Notes under the pieces: generated by a model | The model's input: only the letters and a program-made list of their open reading frames with translations | What the model was told of the DNA's origin: nothing | The model's database searches: none | Position numbers and translations under genes: made by a program | In this document: positions 54,642-63,410 of the stretch, piece by piece | How the letters are laid out: every line of letters begins with the position of its first letter | Numbering within the stretch: position 1 is the stretch's first letter | Assembly: GCF_900111675.1 (NCBI RefSeq) | Contig: NZ_FOHO01000010.1 | Location: forward strand, 1 to 64,000 | Direction of reading: 5' to 3' | Length of the DNA: 64,000 nucleotides | From: Paracoccus homiensis | GTDB taxonomy: Bacteria > Pseudomonadota > Alphaproteobacteria > Rhodobacterales > Rhodobacteraceae

Positions 54642-56321
54642 TCATTCCGCCGAAGCGGTCAGTTTCTGCGGCTTGGCCATCCATTCCCTGCCGCGCAGCA
54701 TCGCCTTCCAATAGATCGGCGGCAGCATCTTTTCCTTCAGGAACCAAGCCGCGCGGGTCGGTCGCGTGCCATCGACCAACCATCGTGGAAAAGAGGGTTT
54801 CAGCGCGCCGCCATAGCCGAATTCGGCCAGCACGATCTTGCCGCGCTCGACCGTGAGGGGACAGGACCCATACCCGTCATATTGCGCCACGGCGGATCTG
54901 CCGTTCAGATCGGCCACGATGTTTTCGGCCACTATCGGGGCCTGCTTGCGCGCGGCTGCCGCCGTCTTGGCATTGGGCGCGTTCATCACATCGCCAAGCG
55001 CCCAGATATTGTCATGCGCCTTGTGCCGCAGCGTGGCCTGATCGACATCGACCCAGCCCGCAGCATCGGCCAGCGGCGAGACACGGATGAAATCGGGCGC
55101 GACCTGCGGCGGGCAGACATGGATCATGTCGAAATCCACCGTCACCTGCGCAGGCTGGCCGCCGGGAACGGCAACGTCGAAGGTCGCGCGCCTTGCGGGA
55201 CCGTCGATGGCGACGAGGTTGTGAAAGAAGTTCAGGGTCGCGTCATATTTGCGCACATATTCCATCAGCGCGGGCACGTAATCCTTGACGCCGAACAGAA
55301 CGCCACCCGCGTTCATGAACTGGATGTCGATATCCTTCAGCACGCCCCGTCGCAGCCAGGCATCCGCCGACAGATACATCGCCTTTTGCGGCGCGCCCGC
55401 GCATTTGATCGGCATTGGCGGCTGGGTGAACACCGCACGCCCTCCGCGCAGCCCCTGCACCAGATCCCAGGTGTAGGGCGCCAGATCATAGCGGTAATTC
55501 GAGGTCACACCATTCCTGCCTAGCGTTTCTTCCAGCCCCTCGACGGCGGCCCAGTCCAGCTTCAGCCCCGGGCAGACCACCAGTCGGCCGTATTTCACCA
55601 CGCGGCAACCATCCAGAACGACGGCATCGTTCTGCGGCTCGAAGGCGGCGACGGCGGATTTGATCCAGGTGACGCCGCGCGGGATCAGCGACCCCATGGT
55701 TCTGGCCGTCTGACCCGGCTGGAAGATCCCGCCTCCGACCATGGTCCAGCCGGGCTGGTAATAATGGATGTCGGCCGGGTCGATCACCGCGATGCGCAGA
55801 TCGGAACGCCGCGACCGCAGGCTGGCCGCGACCGAGATCCCGGCCGCGCCTGCGCCGACGATCACGACGTCATAAGCCGCATCGCCGGTATCCGTCGGCG
55901 TCCTGCCGCCATTCGCGATCCGCCGCGCGACCCCATTCATGTCGTAACCCGCCGCCCGTGTCGCCGACAGGATATCGGCCATGGGTCGCGTGCCGGCCTG
56001 CGACAGCGCCCAAAGCGTGGCCGAACGCGTGCCCGTGCGGCAATAGGCCAGAACCGGGCCGGGCAGATCGCGCATCGCCATCTCGAAATCGGCGGCATCT
56101 TCATCCCGGACCATGCCACTTGTCACGGGCAGATAGTGCGCCTCAAGTCCCTGCGCCTGCGCCGCGGTCAGGATTTCCCCGAAGCCGGGCTGATCCGCGC
56201 CTTCGCCATCGGGGCGATTGCAGATGATCGCGCGAAAGCCCTGATCTTTCAGCGCGGCCATATCCGCCGCCGTGATCTGCGGGCTGACCGACAGGCCAGG
56301 GGTGATCTGTTTGACGTCCAT
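54642..56321 (-). CDS. Phosphatase-like/sulfide:quinone oxidoreductase fusion
   Basis: A 559-residue fusion. Residues 1 to about 125 form a DUF442 protein-tyrosine-phosphatase-like domain with the CX5R loop C94RTGTRS. Residues 148 to the end form a type II sulfide:quinone oxidoreductase with the FAD site GAGAAG (156-161) and redox cysteines Cys307 (KCAGAPQK) and Cys403 (HVCPPQ). It oxidises sulfide to persulfide and gives electrons to quinone. The ATG at 56321 is preferred over 56327, which is too close to GGGAGG. It follows the persulfide dioxygenase gene. Confidence 0.9.
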   Translation of the reverse strand: MDVKQITPGLSVSPQITAADMAALKDQGFRAIICNRPDGEGADQPGFGEILTAAQAQGLEAHYLPVTSGMVRDEDAADFEMAMRDLPGPVLAYCRTGTRSATLWALSQAGTRPMADILSATRAAGYDMNGVARRIANGGRTPTDTGDAAYDVVIVGAGAAGISVAASLRSRRSDLRIAVIDPADIHYYQPGWTMVGGGIFQPGQTARTMGSLIPRGVTWIKSAVAAFEPQNDAVVLDGCRVVKYGRLVVCPGLKLDWAAVEGLEETLGRNGVTSNYRYDLAPYTWDLVQGLRGGRAVFTQPPMPIKCAGAPQKAMYLSADAWLRRGVLKDIDIQFMNAGGVLFGVKDYVPALMEYVRKYDATLNFFHNLVAIDGPARRATFDVAVPGGQPAQVTVDFDMIHVCPPQVAPDFIRVSPLADAAGWVDVDQATLRHKAHDNIWALGDVMNAPNAKTAAAARKQAPIVAENIVADLNGRSAVAQYDGYGSCPLTVERGKIVLAEFGYGGALKPSFPRWLVDGTRPTRAAWFLKEKMLPPIYWKAMLRGREWMAKPQKLTASAE

Positions 56322-56348
56322 TCCCATTCCTCCCTTGTCCGGCGCGGC

Positions 56349-57233
56349 TTACAGCCCGTTCAGCGGCACCTTCAGCATCGGCCGTCCGTCCTTGTCGGTG
56401 GGGACCTCGCCCGCACGCATGTTGACCTGCAACGACGGGATGATCAGCTTGGGCATGGCCAGGGTGGCATCGCGTTCGGTGCGGAACTTGACGAATTCCT
56501 CTTTGGTCCTGCCACCGCCGACATGGATGTTATGGGCTTTTTCGTCGCCAACGGTAGTTTCCCACTGAATGTCGCGGCCATTCGGGCCGTAATCATGGCA
56601 CATGAACAGCCGCATCCGATCCGGCAGCGCCAGAACCTTCTGGATGGAATCGTATAGGACGCCCGCATCCCCGCCCGGAAAATCCGCGCGGGCCGAGCCG
56701 CCATCGGGCATGAACAGCGTGTCGCCCACAAAGGCCGCGTCGCCCATGACATGCACCATGCAGGCCGGCGTGTGACCCGGCGTGTACATGGCAAAGGCCT
56801 GCATCCGGCCGATCATATAGGTGTCGCCATCCTCGAACAGGCGATCGAATTGCGAGCCATCGCGCTGAAACTCGGTCCCTTCGTTGAAGATCTTGCCGAA
56901 GGTGTCCTGCACCACCAGGATCTTCGACCCGATGCCGATCTGGCCGCCCAGTTGCTGCTGGATATAGGGCGCGGCGGACAGGTGGTCGGCATGGACATGG
57001 GTTTCGATGATCCATTCCAGCCGCAACCCCTGATCGCGGATCTGGCGGATCAGTTCATCGGCATGGTCATAGGTGATGCGGCCGGCGGCATAGTCGATAT
57101 CCATAACACTGTCGACGATGGCACAGGCATCCGAGCCAGGATCCTTGACGATATAGCTGATGGTGTTCGTGGCCTTATCGAAAAAGGCCTGCACCTGGGG
57201 CTTTACGTCCATCTGGATAGGGTAATCGGTCAT
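56349..57233 (-). CDS. Persulfide dioxygenase-type MBL-fold hydrolase
   Basis: A 294-residue metallo-beta-lactamase fold protein with THVHADH, TPGHTPACM and the distal CHDYGP, the ETHE1/Blh pattern that binds one iron and converts glutathione persulfide to sulfite. GGAGG lies five bases before the ATG. It begins the sulfide operon, 84-96 bases downstream of the GTGAC palindrome at 57317-57329. Confidence 0.88.
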   Translation of the reverse strand: MTDYPIQMDVKPQVQAFFDKATNTISYIVKDPGSDACAIVDSVMDIDYAAGRITYDHADELIRQIRDQGLRLEWIIETHVHADHLSAAPYIQQQLGGQIGIGSKILVVQDTFGKIFNEGTEFQRDGSQFDRLFEDGDTYMIGRMQAFAMYTPGHTPACMVHVMGDAAFVGDTLFMPDGGSARADFPGGDAGVLYDSIQKVLALPDRMRLFMCHDYGPNGRDIQWETTVGDEKAHNIHVGGGRTKEEFVKFRTERDATLAMPKLIIPSLQVNMRAGEVPTDKDGRPMLKVPLNGL

Positions 57234-57316
57234 TCTCTCCTCCGAATTTCCGGCCCGGACAAGGGGTCTGCGGGCTAAACTTGGACCATGGATATAACTT
57301 TACGGACCAACGTTCA

Positions 57317-57329
57317 GTGACCTTGTCAC
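57317..57329. promoter_or_regulatory. GTGAC-CTT-GTCAC palindrome before the sulfide operon
   Basis: A perfect 5-bp inverted repeat with a three-base centre lies in the gap between the Crp/Fnr gene and the persulfide dioxygenase gene. A near copy (GTGACTTTATCAC, 11 of 13 identical) lies before the bd oxidase genes at 58521-58533. A -10-like TTATAT follows it on the minus strand. Confidence 0.55.
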
Positions 57330-57334
57330 CAAGC

Positions 57335-58000
57335 CTAGGGGCTGTCGGCGATGCCGCGCAGGGCGGGCCTGTCGATCAGCGCCACGCGGCCGCGCGACTG
57401 ACCGATCAGGCCACGCTTCTGAAAATCCTGCAATACCCGAGAAATGACCTCGCGCGCGGTGCCCAATTCGCTGGCAAGCTGATGATGGGTGGTCTCGATT
57501 TCCTTCCGGTCGCCTGCCAGTCCCAACAGACGCCCGGCAAGGCGCACATCGATACGCCCAAAGGCCACATCATCGACCACGCGCAACAGATCGACCAACC
57601 GCCGCGAATAGGCGGCAAAGACGAAACTACGAAACGCCGCCTCTTCGGCCACCAGCCGGTCGAACACGGGCCGGGACAGGACGATCACGGTCAGCGCGGT
57701 TTCCGCGATCCCTTCGGCGTTATACGCCTCTTCGGCCAGCATGCAGGCCGTCGTCAGGACGCAGCTTTCCCCGGCATCCACGCGATACAGCACGATATCG
57801 CGCCCCTGATCCGAAGTCTGAGTGACCCGCAGCCGCCCTTCGTACAGAAAGAACAGGCTGTCGGGAACATTGTCGGGGCCAAAGACCTGCGCGCCTGCGG
57901 GGAAATGCGCGACATGCGCCTGCGCCATCAGCCGATCACGGGTCGTGCGCGGCAGGGCGCGGGTGCCCTGAAACCGCTCGGTCCAGTCACCGACCTTCAT
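57335..58000 (-). CDS. Crp/Fnr-family regulator with a two-cysteine effector domain
   Basis: A 221-residue regulator: cyclic-nucleotide-like sensor domain (residues 20-115) and a C-terminal winged helix (HHQLASELGTAREVISRVL). The N-terminal cysteine cluster of FNR is absent. The only two cysteines are Cys80 and Cys86 (ESCVLTTACML). The ATG at 58000 overlaps the NsrR-like gene by ATGA, so the two regulators are co-expressed. Its neighbours suggest control of sulfide oxidation and the bd oxidase. Confidence 0.85.
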   Translation of the reverse strand: MKVGDWTERFQGTRALPRTTRDRLMAQAHVAHFPAGAQVFGPDNVPDSLFFLYEGRLRVTQTSDQGRDIVLYRVDAGESCVLTTACMLAEEAYNAEGIAETALTVIVLSRPVFDRLVAEEAAFRSFVFAAYSRRLVDLLRVVDDVAFGRIDVRLAGRLLGLAGDRKEIETTHHQLASELGTAREVISRVLQDFQKRGLIGQSRGRVALIDRPALRGIADSP

Positions 58001-58467
58001 TTCGCCGCCCGCGCGGGCATGACGATGCCCTGTTCCAGGGGCGCGATCCGGGCCAGCAACTGATCGCGATTGGCCGCGATCTGATCCAGTGTCAGCTGGT
58101 CCAGAACCTGCAGGAAGGCGCGGGTCGCGGCCTGCAGGGCCCGCGACAATTTGCAGATCCCGATCAGGGGGCAGGTGTTGCTGTCGGGGTTGAAGCATTC
58201 AACCAATTCCATCGGCCCCTCGGTCAGGCGGATGACATCGCCGATGATCACATCCTGCGCCGGGCGGGCAAGACGAAACCCGCCGCCGCGACCGCGCTGG
58301 GTTTCCAGAAACCCTGCCTTGCCCAGTTCGTGCACGATCTTCACGATATGCGGTCGCGCCAGCCCGTGAACTCGGACCACGTCATCGACCCGGATCAGGT
58401 CTGGAGCCTTCAGCGCGGCCAGTTGCAGGGTCCGCAGCGCATAATTTGAATAGGCAGTCAGCTTCAT
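57997..58467 (-). CDS. Rrf2-family regulator, NsrR-like
   Basis: A 156-residue Rrf2 protein with helix-turn-helix in VDDVVRVHGLARPHIVKIVHEL, wing RGRGGGFRLA, and three cluster cysteines Cys91, Cys99 and Cys105 (spacing C-x7-C-x5-C), as in nitric-oxide-sensing NsrR. It could sense NO or redox state and regulate itself, the Crp/Fnr gene and the divergent cioAB operon. An AT-rich, partly symmetric stretch (58488-58513) lies just upstream of its start. Confidence 0.85.
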   Translation of the reverse strand: MKLTAYSNYALRTLQLAALKAPDLIRVDDVVRVHGLARPHIVKIVHELGKAGFLETQRGRGGGFRLARPAQDVIIGDVIRLTEGPMELVECFNPDSNTCPLIGICKLSRALQAATRAFLQVLDQLTLDQIAANRDQLLARIAPLEQGIVMPARAAK

Positions 58468-58487
58468 CCGATCCCCCCGACGGTCTT

Positions 58488-58533
58488 AACATATACTACG
58501 AATGTATTTTTTCATCGTAAGTGACTTTATCAC
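58488..58533. promoter_or_regulatory. Regulatory sites between nsrR-like and cioA genes
   Basis: AACATATACTACGAATGTAT (58488-58507) is AT-rich with ATAC/GTAT arms and is a candidate NsrR-like site. GTGACTTTATCAC (58521-58533) repeats the palindrome seen at 57317-57329. The 220-base region also has a pyrimidine-rich stretch near 58590-58615 and no other gene. Confidence 0.45.
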
Positions 58534-58687
58534 CGATCCGGGCGGCAACTGCGGCTAAGCGCAGCACCGTGGCACATGGGTATAGGCCCCCTTTTTTTCG
58601 CCCGCCCTTATTTTCTGAGGGGTGCCCGCAGCTGCCACGATCCGACGGCTTCGCCGCCATTCTGCGAAAACATCAAGGAGACCGGTC

Positions 58688-60109
58688 ATGCTTGACGGTT
58701 TCAGCGCCGAGACACTCGCACGGGCCCAGTTCGCCTTCACCGTGTCGTTCCATATCATCTTCCCGGCCTTCTCGATCGGGCTGGCCAGCTTTCTTGCGGT
58801 GCTGAACGCGCTGTGGCTGAGAACCGGGGATCGCAGCTACCTGACCCTTTTCGACTACTGGAAAAAGATCTTCGCCGTGGCCTTCGGGATGGGCGTCGTA
58901 TCGGGCATCGTCATGTCCTATCAGTTTGGCACCAACTGGTCGGTCTTTTCCGACCGGGCCGGACCGGTGATCGGGCCGCTGATGGCCTACGAGGTCCTGT
59001 CTGCCTTCTTCCTGGAAGCCGGGTTTCTGGGGATCATGCTGTTCGGGCGCGAACGGGTGGGCGACGGGCTGCACATGTTCGCCACGGCAATGGTCGCCTT
59101 TGGCACACTGATGTCAGCCACATGGATTCTCAGCGTGAACAGCTGGATGCAGACGCCGGCGGGGTTCAGCATCGCCGCGAATGGACAGTTCGTCCCCGAG
59201 GATTGGTGGGCGATCATCTTCAACCCGTCCTTCCCCTATCGGCTGGTCCATATGGTATTGGCCGCCTTTCTGACCACATCCCTTGTGGTCGGCGCGGTCG
59301 GCGCCTGGCATCTGCTGCGCGACCGCACCGACCCCGAGGCACGGCGGATGTTTTCCATGGCCATGTGGATGGCCGCAATCGTCACCCCGATCCAGATCTT
59401 TGCGGGCGACGCGCATGGGCTGAACACGCTGGAACATCAGCCCGCCAAGGTCATGGCGATGGAGGGTCACTATGATAGCCATCCGGACGGCGCGCCCCTG
59501 ATCCTGTTCGGCATCCCGAACACGGCCGAGCGTCGCATTGATTACGCGATCGAGGTCCCAAAGCTCAGCTCGCTGATCCTGAAACACGATCTGAACGCGC
59601 CCCTGGCCGGGCTGGACAGCGTGCCCCAGGACGAACAGCCGCCGGTCGCGATCGTCTTCTACAGCTTTCGCGTGATGGTCGGCCTTGGCTTTGCGATGCT
59701 GGCCCTTGGGGTCGGCAGCCTGTGGCTGCGCGTTCGCGGACGGCTGTATGATGCGCCCTGGCTGCACCGGGCCGCGATCCTGATGGGGCCAACCGGCTTT
59801 GTCGCGGTGCTGGCCGGATGGATCACGACCGAGGTCGGACGTCAGCCCTATACCGTCTATGGCCTGCTGCGCACCGGCGACAGTCTTGCCCCCGTCGCCG
59901 CACCTGCGGTCGTGACGTCGCTGATCGCGTTCATCCTCGTCTATTTCTGCGTTTTCGGCGCGGGCACGATCTATATCCTGCGGATGATGAACAAACGTCC
60001 GGCGACCCCCCGACTGGGCCTGCGCGACGGCCCGATTCGCACCGCGGGCATCACGCCTGCCCCGCAGGTCGAGCGCGACTTCATCCCCGACCAAGGAGCG
60101 TCCAAATGA
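58688..60109 (+). CDS. cioA: Cytochrome bd-type quinol oxidase subunit I (CIO)
   Basis: A 473-residue subunit I with His22 (SFHIIFP, heme ligand), NSWMQTPAG and the family signature GRQPYTVYG. The short quinol loop places it in the cyanide-insensitive group. AAGGAG lies seven bases before the ATG at 58688. bd-type oxidases tolerate sulfide and NO, which fits the adjacent sulfide operon and NsrR-like regulator. Confidence 0.92.
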   Translation: MLDGFSAETLARAQFAFTVSFHIIFPAFSIGLASFLAVLNALWLRTGDRSYLTLFDYWKKIFAVAFGMGVVSGIVMSYQFGTNWSVFSDRAGPVIGPLMAYEVLSAFFLEAGFLGIMLFGRERVGDGLHMFATAMVAFGTLMSATWILSVNSWMQTPAGFSIAANGQFVPEDWWAIIFNPSFPYRLVHMVLAAFLTTSLVVGAVGAWHLLRDRTDPEARRMFSMAMWMAAIVTPIQIFAGDAHGLNTLEHQPAKVMAMEGHYDSHPDGAPLILFGIPNTAERRIDYAIEVPKLSSLILKHDLNAPLAGLDSVPQDEQPPVAIVFYSFRVMVGLGFAMLALGVGSLWLRVRGRLYDAPWLHRAAILMGPTGFVAVLAGWITTEVGRQPYTVYGLLRTGDSLAPVAAPAVVTSLIAFILVYFCVFGAGTIYILRMMNKRPATPRLGLRDGPIRTAGITPAPQVERDFIPDQGASK

Positions 60110-61107
60110 TCTTCGATCTCGCCTTCATCTGGGCCGGTCTGATAGCCTTTGCGGTTCTGACCTATGTGATTCTTGACGGGTTCGACCTTGGGATCGGCAT
60201 CCTGTTCCCCTTTGGCAGATCGGATCAGGATCGCGATCTGATGATGAATTCGGTCGCCCCGGTCTGGGACGGGAATGAAACCTGGCTAGTGCTGGGCGGT
60301 GGCGGTCTGTTCGCGGTCTTTCCGCTGGCTTATGCGATCGTCATGCCCGCGCTTTACATGCCGATCACGCTGATGCTGCTGGCCCTTGTGTTTCGGGGCG
60401 TGTCCTTCGAATACCGCTGGCGTGTCAGCAACAAGCGGGTCTGGGACGCGGCCTTTTTCGGCGGGTCGCTGATCGCGGCGCTATGTCAGGGGATCGCCCT
60501 GGGGGCGCTGGTGCAGGGCATCCGCATCGAGGGGCGGGCCTATGCCGGCGGCTGGTTCGACTGGCTGACGCCGTTTTCCGTGCTGACCGGCGTGGCGGTC
60601 GTGATCGGCTATGCGCTGCTGGGCGCGACCTGGCTGGTCCTGAAGACCGAGGGCCGGATCCAGATGCAGATGCGCGGCTATTCGTGGTGGCTGGGCGCAG
60701 CGACCCTGGGCCTGATCGGGATCGTCAGCCTGCTGACGCCGTTTCAGGATCCGATCTATCTGCAACGCTGGTTCAACATGCCGGGCAGCCTGTTTTCCGT
60801 GTTGGTGCCGCTGATCATGCTGGGCCTGTCATGGTCGTTTCTACGTGGGTTGAACGACCAGAAGGATCTGCAACCCTTTCTGTCGGCACTGGGGTTCTTC
60901 GTGGTCAGCTTTGTCGGCATCGGGATCAGTTTCTATCCGATGATGGTGCCCCCCACGCTGACGATCCAACAGGCGGCAGCCCCTGAATCGAGCTTGGCAT
61001 TCGCGCTGGTCGGGGCGGCCATTCTGCTGCCGATCATCCTGGCCTATACCGTCTATGCCTATTGGGTGTTTCGCGGAAAGATCGACCCGTCGCAAGGCTA
61101 TCACTGA
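60106..61107 (+). CDS. cioB: Cytochrome bd-type quinol oxidase subunit II (CIO)
   Basis: A 333-residue membrane subunit with nine or so helices; VILDGFDLGIGILFPFG and VWDGNETWLVLGGGGLF are family motifs. Its ATG overlaps the cioA stop (ATGA) and its stop overlaps the small DUF2474 gene. AAGGAG is seven bases upstream. Confidence 0.93.
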   Translation: MIFDLAFIWAGLIAFAVLTYVILDGFDLGIGILFPFGRSDQDRDLMMNSVAPVWDGNETWLVLGGGGLFAVFPLAYAIVMPALYMPITLMLLALVFRGVSFEYRWRVSNKRVWDAAFFGGSLIAALCQGIALGALVQGIRIEGRAYAGGWFDWLTPFSVLTGVAVVIGYALLGATWLVLKTEGRIQMQMRGYSWWLGAATLGLIGIVSLLTPFQDPIYLQRWFNMPGSLFSVLVPLIMLGLSWSFLRGLNDQKDLQPFLSALGFFVVSFVGIGISFYPMMVPPTLTIQQAAAPESSLAFALVGAAILLPIILAYTVYAYWVFRGKIDPSQGYH

Positions 61108-61199
61108 TGCGTCGGTTGCTGTGGTTCGTGGGTTTGTGGCTGGCAGGGGTGGTCGTGCTGGCCACCGTCGCCGGCCTGATCCGACTGGCGATCATGTGA
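61107..61199 (+). CDS. DUF2474-type small membrane protein of the bd oxidase
   Basis: A 30-residue peptide starting MRRLLWFVGLW, a single hydrophobic helix ending IRLAIM. The start is fused with the cioB stop (TGATG, 61105-61109). DUF2474 proteins regularly follow cioAB genes and probably play the part of CydX, stabilising the oxidase. It overlaps the convergent IclR gene by eight bases. Confidence 0.8.
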   Translation: MRRLLWFVGLWLAGVVVLATVAGLIRLAIM

Positions 61200-62037
61200 C
61201 CGCCAGGGGCCGTCCGCCGATGGCCAGCGTCAGGTCACGCGCGGCTTCGATCACGGGCTGGCTCAGCCGCTGAACCGCCGCCGGATTGACCCGCGTCGTC
61301 GGCCCCGACACCGAAATTCCGGCGACGACTTCCTGATTGATGTCGAAAACCGGGGCCGCGATGCACCGCATGCCTTCGTTGCGTTCTTCGTGATCGACGG
61401 CATAGCCAAGGGCGCGGATCTCGGACAGGCTGTCGCGGAGGGCGTCCTGCCGGGTAATTGTGCTGTGGGTAAAGGCCTGCAGATCACGCGCGGACAACAA
61501 CCGATCCAGCCGGTCACGATCCATATGCGCCAGCAGCGCCTTGCCGATCCCCGAGGCATGCAGCGCCGACAGGGTTCCGGGCGGAAAGAATGCGCGGATG
61601 CTGGCATGGGTTTCGACCTGGCTTAGAAACAAGACAAGGCCCTCTTTCTCGACGCCCAGATTTGCGGTCTCGCCCGTGACCTCCATCAGTTTGCGCATGA
61701 TCGGCCTTGCCCGCTCGACCAGGCTGGTCCGGCGCAGGAACCGCGCGCCGATAACAAAGGCGCGCGGGCCGATATGCCAGACCTGTTCATCGGGGTCGAA
61801 CTCGACCAGGCCGCGCCCTTCCAGCGTCACGAGGATGCGATAGACCGTGGCCGGGGACTGACCCATGCCATCGGCCAGACGGGTCAGCGTCGTGCCCTGA
61901 TCCTCGCTGAGATATTCGAACACCTGCATCGCGCGATCCAGGGATTTGATCGTGTTCTGGGCGGTCTTGTCATCCCAACCACGCGGCCGCCCGCGGGCCC
62001 GACGTTCACGAGACGGATGATTTTCCTGCGTTTCCAT
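61192..62037 (-). CDS. bhcR: IclR-family regulator of the beta-hydroxyaspartate cycle
   Basis: A 281-residue IclR protein: N-terminal winged helix (LTRLADGMGQSPATVYRILVTLEGRG, residues ~50-75) and an IclR effector domain (SALHASGIGKALLA, GISVSGPTTRV). Divergent orientation from bhcA matches Paracoccus denitrificans bhcR, whose effector is glyoxylate. The ATG at 62037 with AAAGG upstream is preferred; ATGs at 62073/62076 lie within a palindrome and are less likely. Confidence 0.88.
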   Translation of the reverse strand: METQENHPSRERRARGRPRGWDDKTAQNTIKSLDRAMQVFEYLSEDQGTTLTRLADGMGQSPATVYRILVTLEGRGLVEFDPDEQVWHIGPRAFVIGARFLRRTSLVERARPIMRKLMEVTGETANLGVEKEGLVLFLSQVETHASIRAFFPPGTLSALHASGIGKALLAHMDRDRLDRLLSARDLQAFTHSTITRQDALRDSLSEIRALGYAVDHEERNEGMRCIAAPVFDINQEVVAGISVSGPTTRVNPAAVQRLSQPVIEAARDLTLAIGGRPLAVT

Positions 62038-62050
62038 AAGATGCCTTTCT

Positions 62051-62143
62051 TTTTCAATGAAAACCGAATTCATCATATGAAAAACTCAAGTGCCTGACAA
62101 TGGTGCATAATTCCTGCATTTCTTCATTCTGGAAATTCATTTC
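62051..62143. promoter_or_regulatory. Palindromic sites between bhcR and bhcA
   Basis: Three related AT-rich palindromes occur in the 168-base divergent region: TTTTC-AAT-GAAAA (62051-62063), TTCAT-CAT-ATGAA (62069-62081) and GAAAT-TC-ATTTC (62132-62143). They are good candidates for BhcR binding sites controlling both directions. Confidence 0.5.
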
Positions 62144-62205
62144 AAAATAATTCCCACATCGGAGCGGTCGTCCTATGGTGATCCCAACACCGGAAGGAGA
62201 CCACC

Positions 62206-63396
62206 ATGAGCTTTCAGAACCCTGTTTTCATCCCCGGCCCGACCAATATCCCCGAAAGCCTGCGCAAGGCCTGCGACATGCCGACGATCGACCATCGGTC
62301 GCCCTTGTTCGGCCAGATCTTGCACCCCGCCCGCGAGGGGGTGCGCAAGATCCTGAAAAGCGCCAGCGCCGAGGTGTTCATCTTTCCCGCAACCGGCACA
62401 GGCGGCTGGGAAACCGCGCTGACCAACACGCTGTCGGCGGGCGACAAGGTTCTGGCGGCACGCAACGGCATGTTCAGCCACCGCTGGATCGATATGTGCC
62501 AGCGCCACGGCTTGCAGGTCGAGATCGTCGAAACCCCCTGGGGTCAGGGCCTGCCCGCCGATCGCTATGCCGACATTCTGGCCGCCGATACCGCCCACCA
62601 GATCAAGGCGGTCCTGGCGACCCATAACGAAACCGCCACCGGCGTGAAGTCCGATATCGCCGCGGTTCGCCGGGCGCTGGACGACGCCGGCCATCCCGCG
62701 ATGCTGTTCGTCGATGGTGTTTCGTCCATCGGGTCGATGGATTTCCGATTTGACGAATGGGGCGTCGATATCGCCGTCACAGGATCGCAAAAGGGCTTCA
62801 TGCTGCCCGCGGGTCTGGCGATCGTGGGTTTCAGCGAAAAGGCCATGGCCGCGACACAGACCGGCACCCTGCCCCGCACCTTCTTTGACGTGCATGACAT
62901 GGCCAAGGGCTATGCCAACAACGCCTATCCCTATACCCCTGCGGTGGGCCTGCTGAACGGGTTGAACCAGTCCTGCACCATGCTGCTGGCCGAGGGGCTG
63001 GAGAATGTCTTTGCCCGCCATCGCCGCATCGCCCAGGGCGTCCGCGCAGCTGTCGAAGCCTGGGGATTGCCGCTATGTGCGGCGCACCCCTCGCTTTACA
63101 GCGACACGGTCAGCGCGATCCGCACGCCAGAGGGTTTCAACGCCACCGATATCGTCACCCACGCAGCCGAGAAATATGGCGTCGCCTATGGTGTCGGTCT
63201 GGGCGAGGTCGCGGGCAAGGTGTTTCGGATCGGCCATCTGGGCAGCCTGACCGATGTGATGGCGCTGTCCGGGATCGCCACGGCGGAAATGTGCATGGCG
63301 GATCTGGGCCTTGATATCAAACTGGGTTCCGGTGTCGCGGCCGCGCAGGATTTCTATCGCGGCAACCCGGCCATCGCCTGCAAGGACGCCGCGTGA
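62206..63396 (+). CDS. bhcA: Aspartate-glyoxylate aminotransferase
   Basis: A 396-residue class V PLP enzyme with the lysine Lys196 in TGSQKGFMLPAG and FIPGPTNIPESLR at the N terminus. It makes glycine from glyoxylate with aspartate as donor, the entry step of the beta-hydroxyaspartate cycle. GGAGA lies about seven bases before the ATG. It begins the bhcABCD operon. Confidence 0.92.
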   Translation: MSFQNPVFIPGPTNIPESLRKACDMPTIDHRSPLFGQILHPAREGVRKILKSASAEVFIFPATGTGGWETALTNTLSAGDKVLAARNGMFSHRWIDMCQRHGLQVEIVETPWGQGLPADRYADILAADTAHQIKAVLATHNETATGVKSDIAAVRRALDDAGHPAMLFVDGVSSIGSMDFRFDEWGVDIAVTGSQKGFMLPAGLAIVGFSEKAMAATQTGTLPRTFFDVHDMAKGYANNAYPYTPAVGLLNGLNQSCTMLLAEGLENVFARHRRIAQGVRAAVEAWGLPLCAAHPSLYSDTVSAIRTPEGFNATDIVTHAAEKYGVAYGVGLGEVAGKVFRIGHLGSLTDVMALSGIATAEMCMADLGLDIKLGSGVAAAQDFYRGNPAIACKDAA

Positions 63397-63410
63397 TGAA
63401 GGACGCCGAC

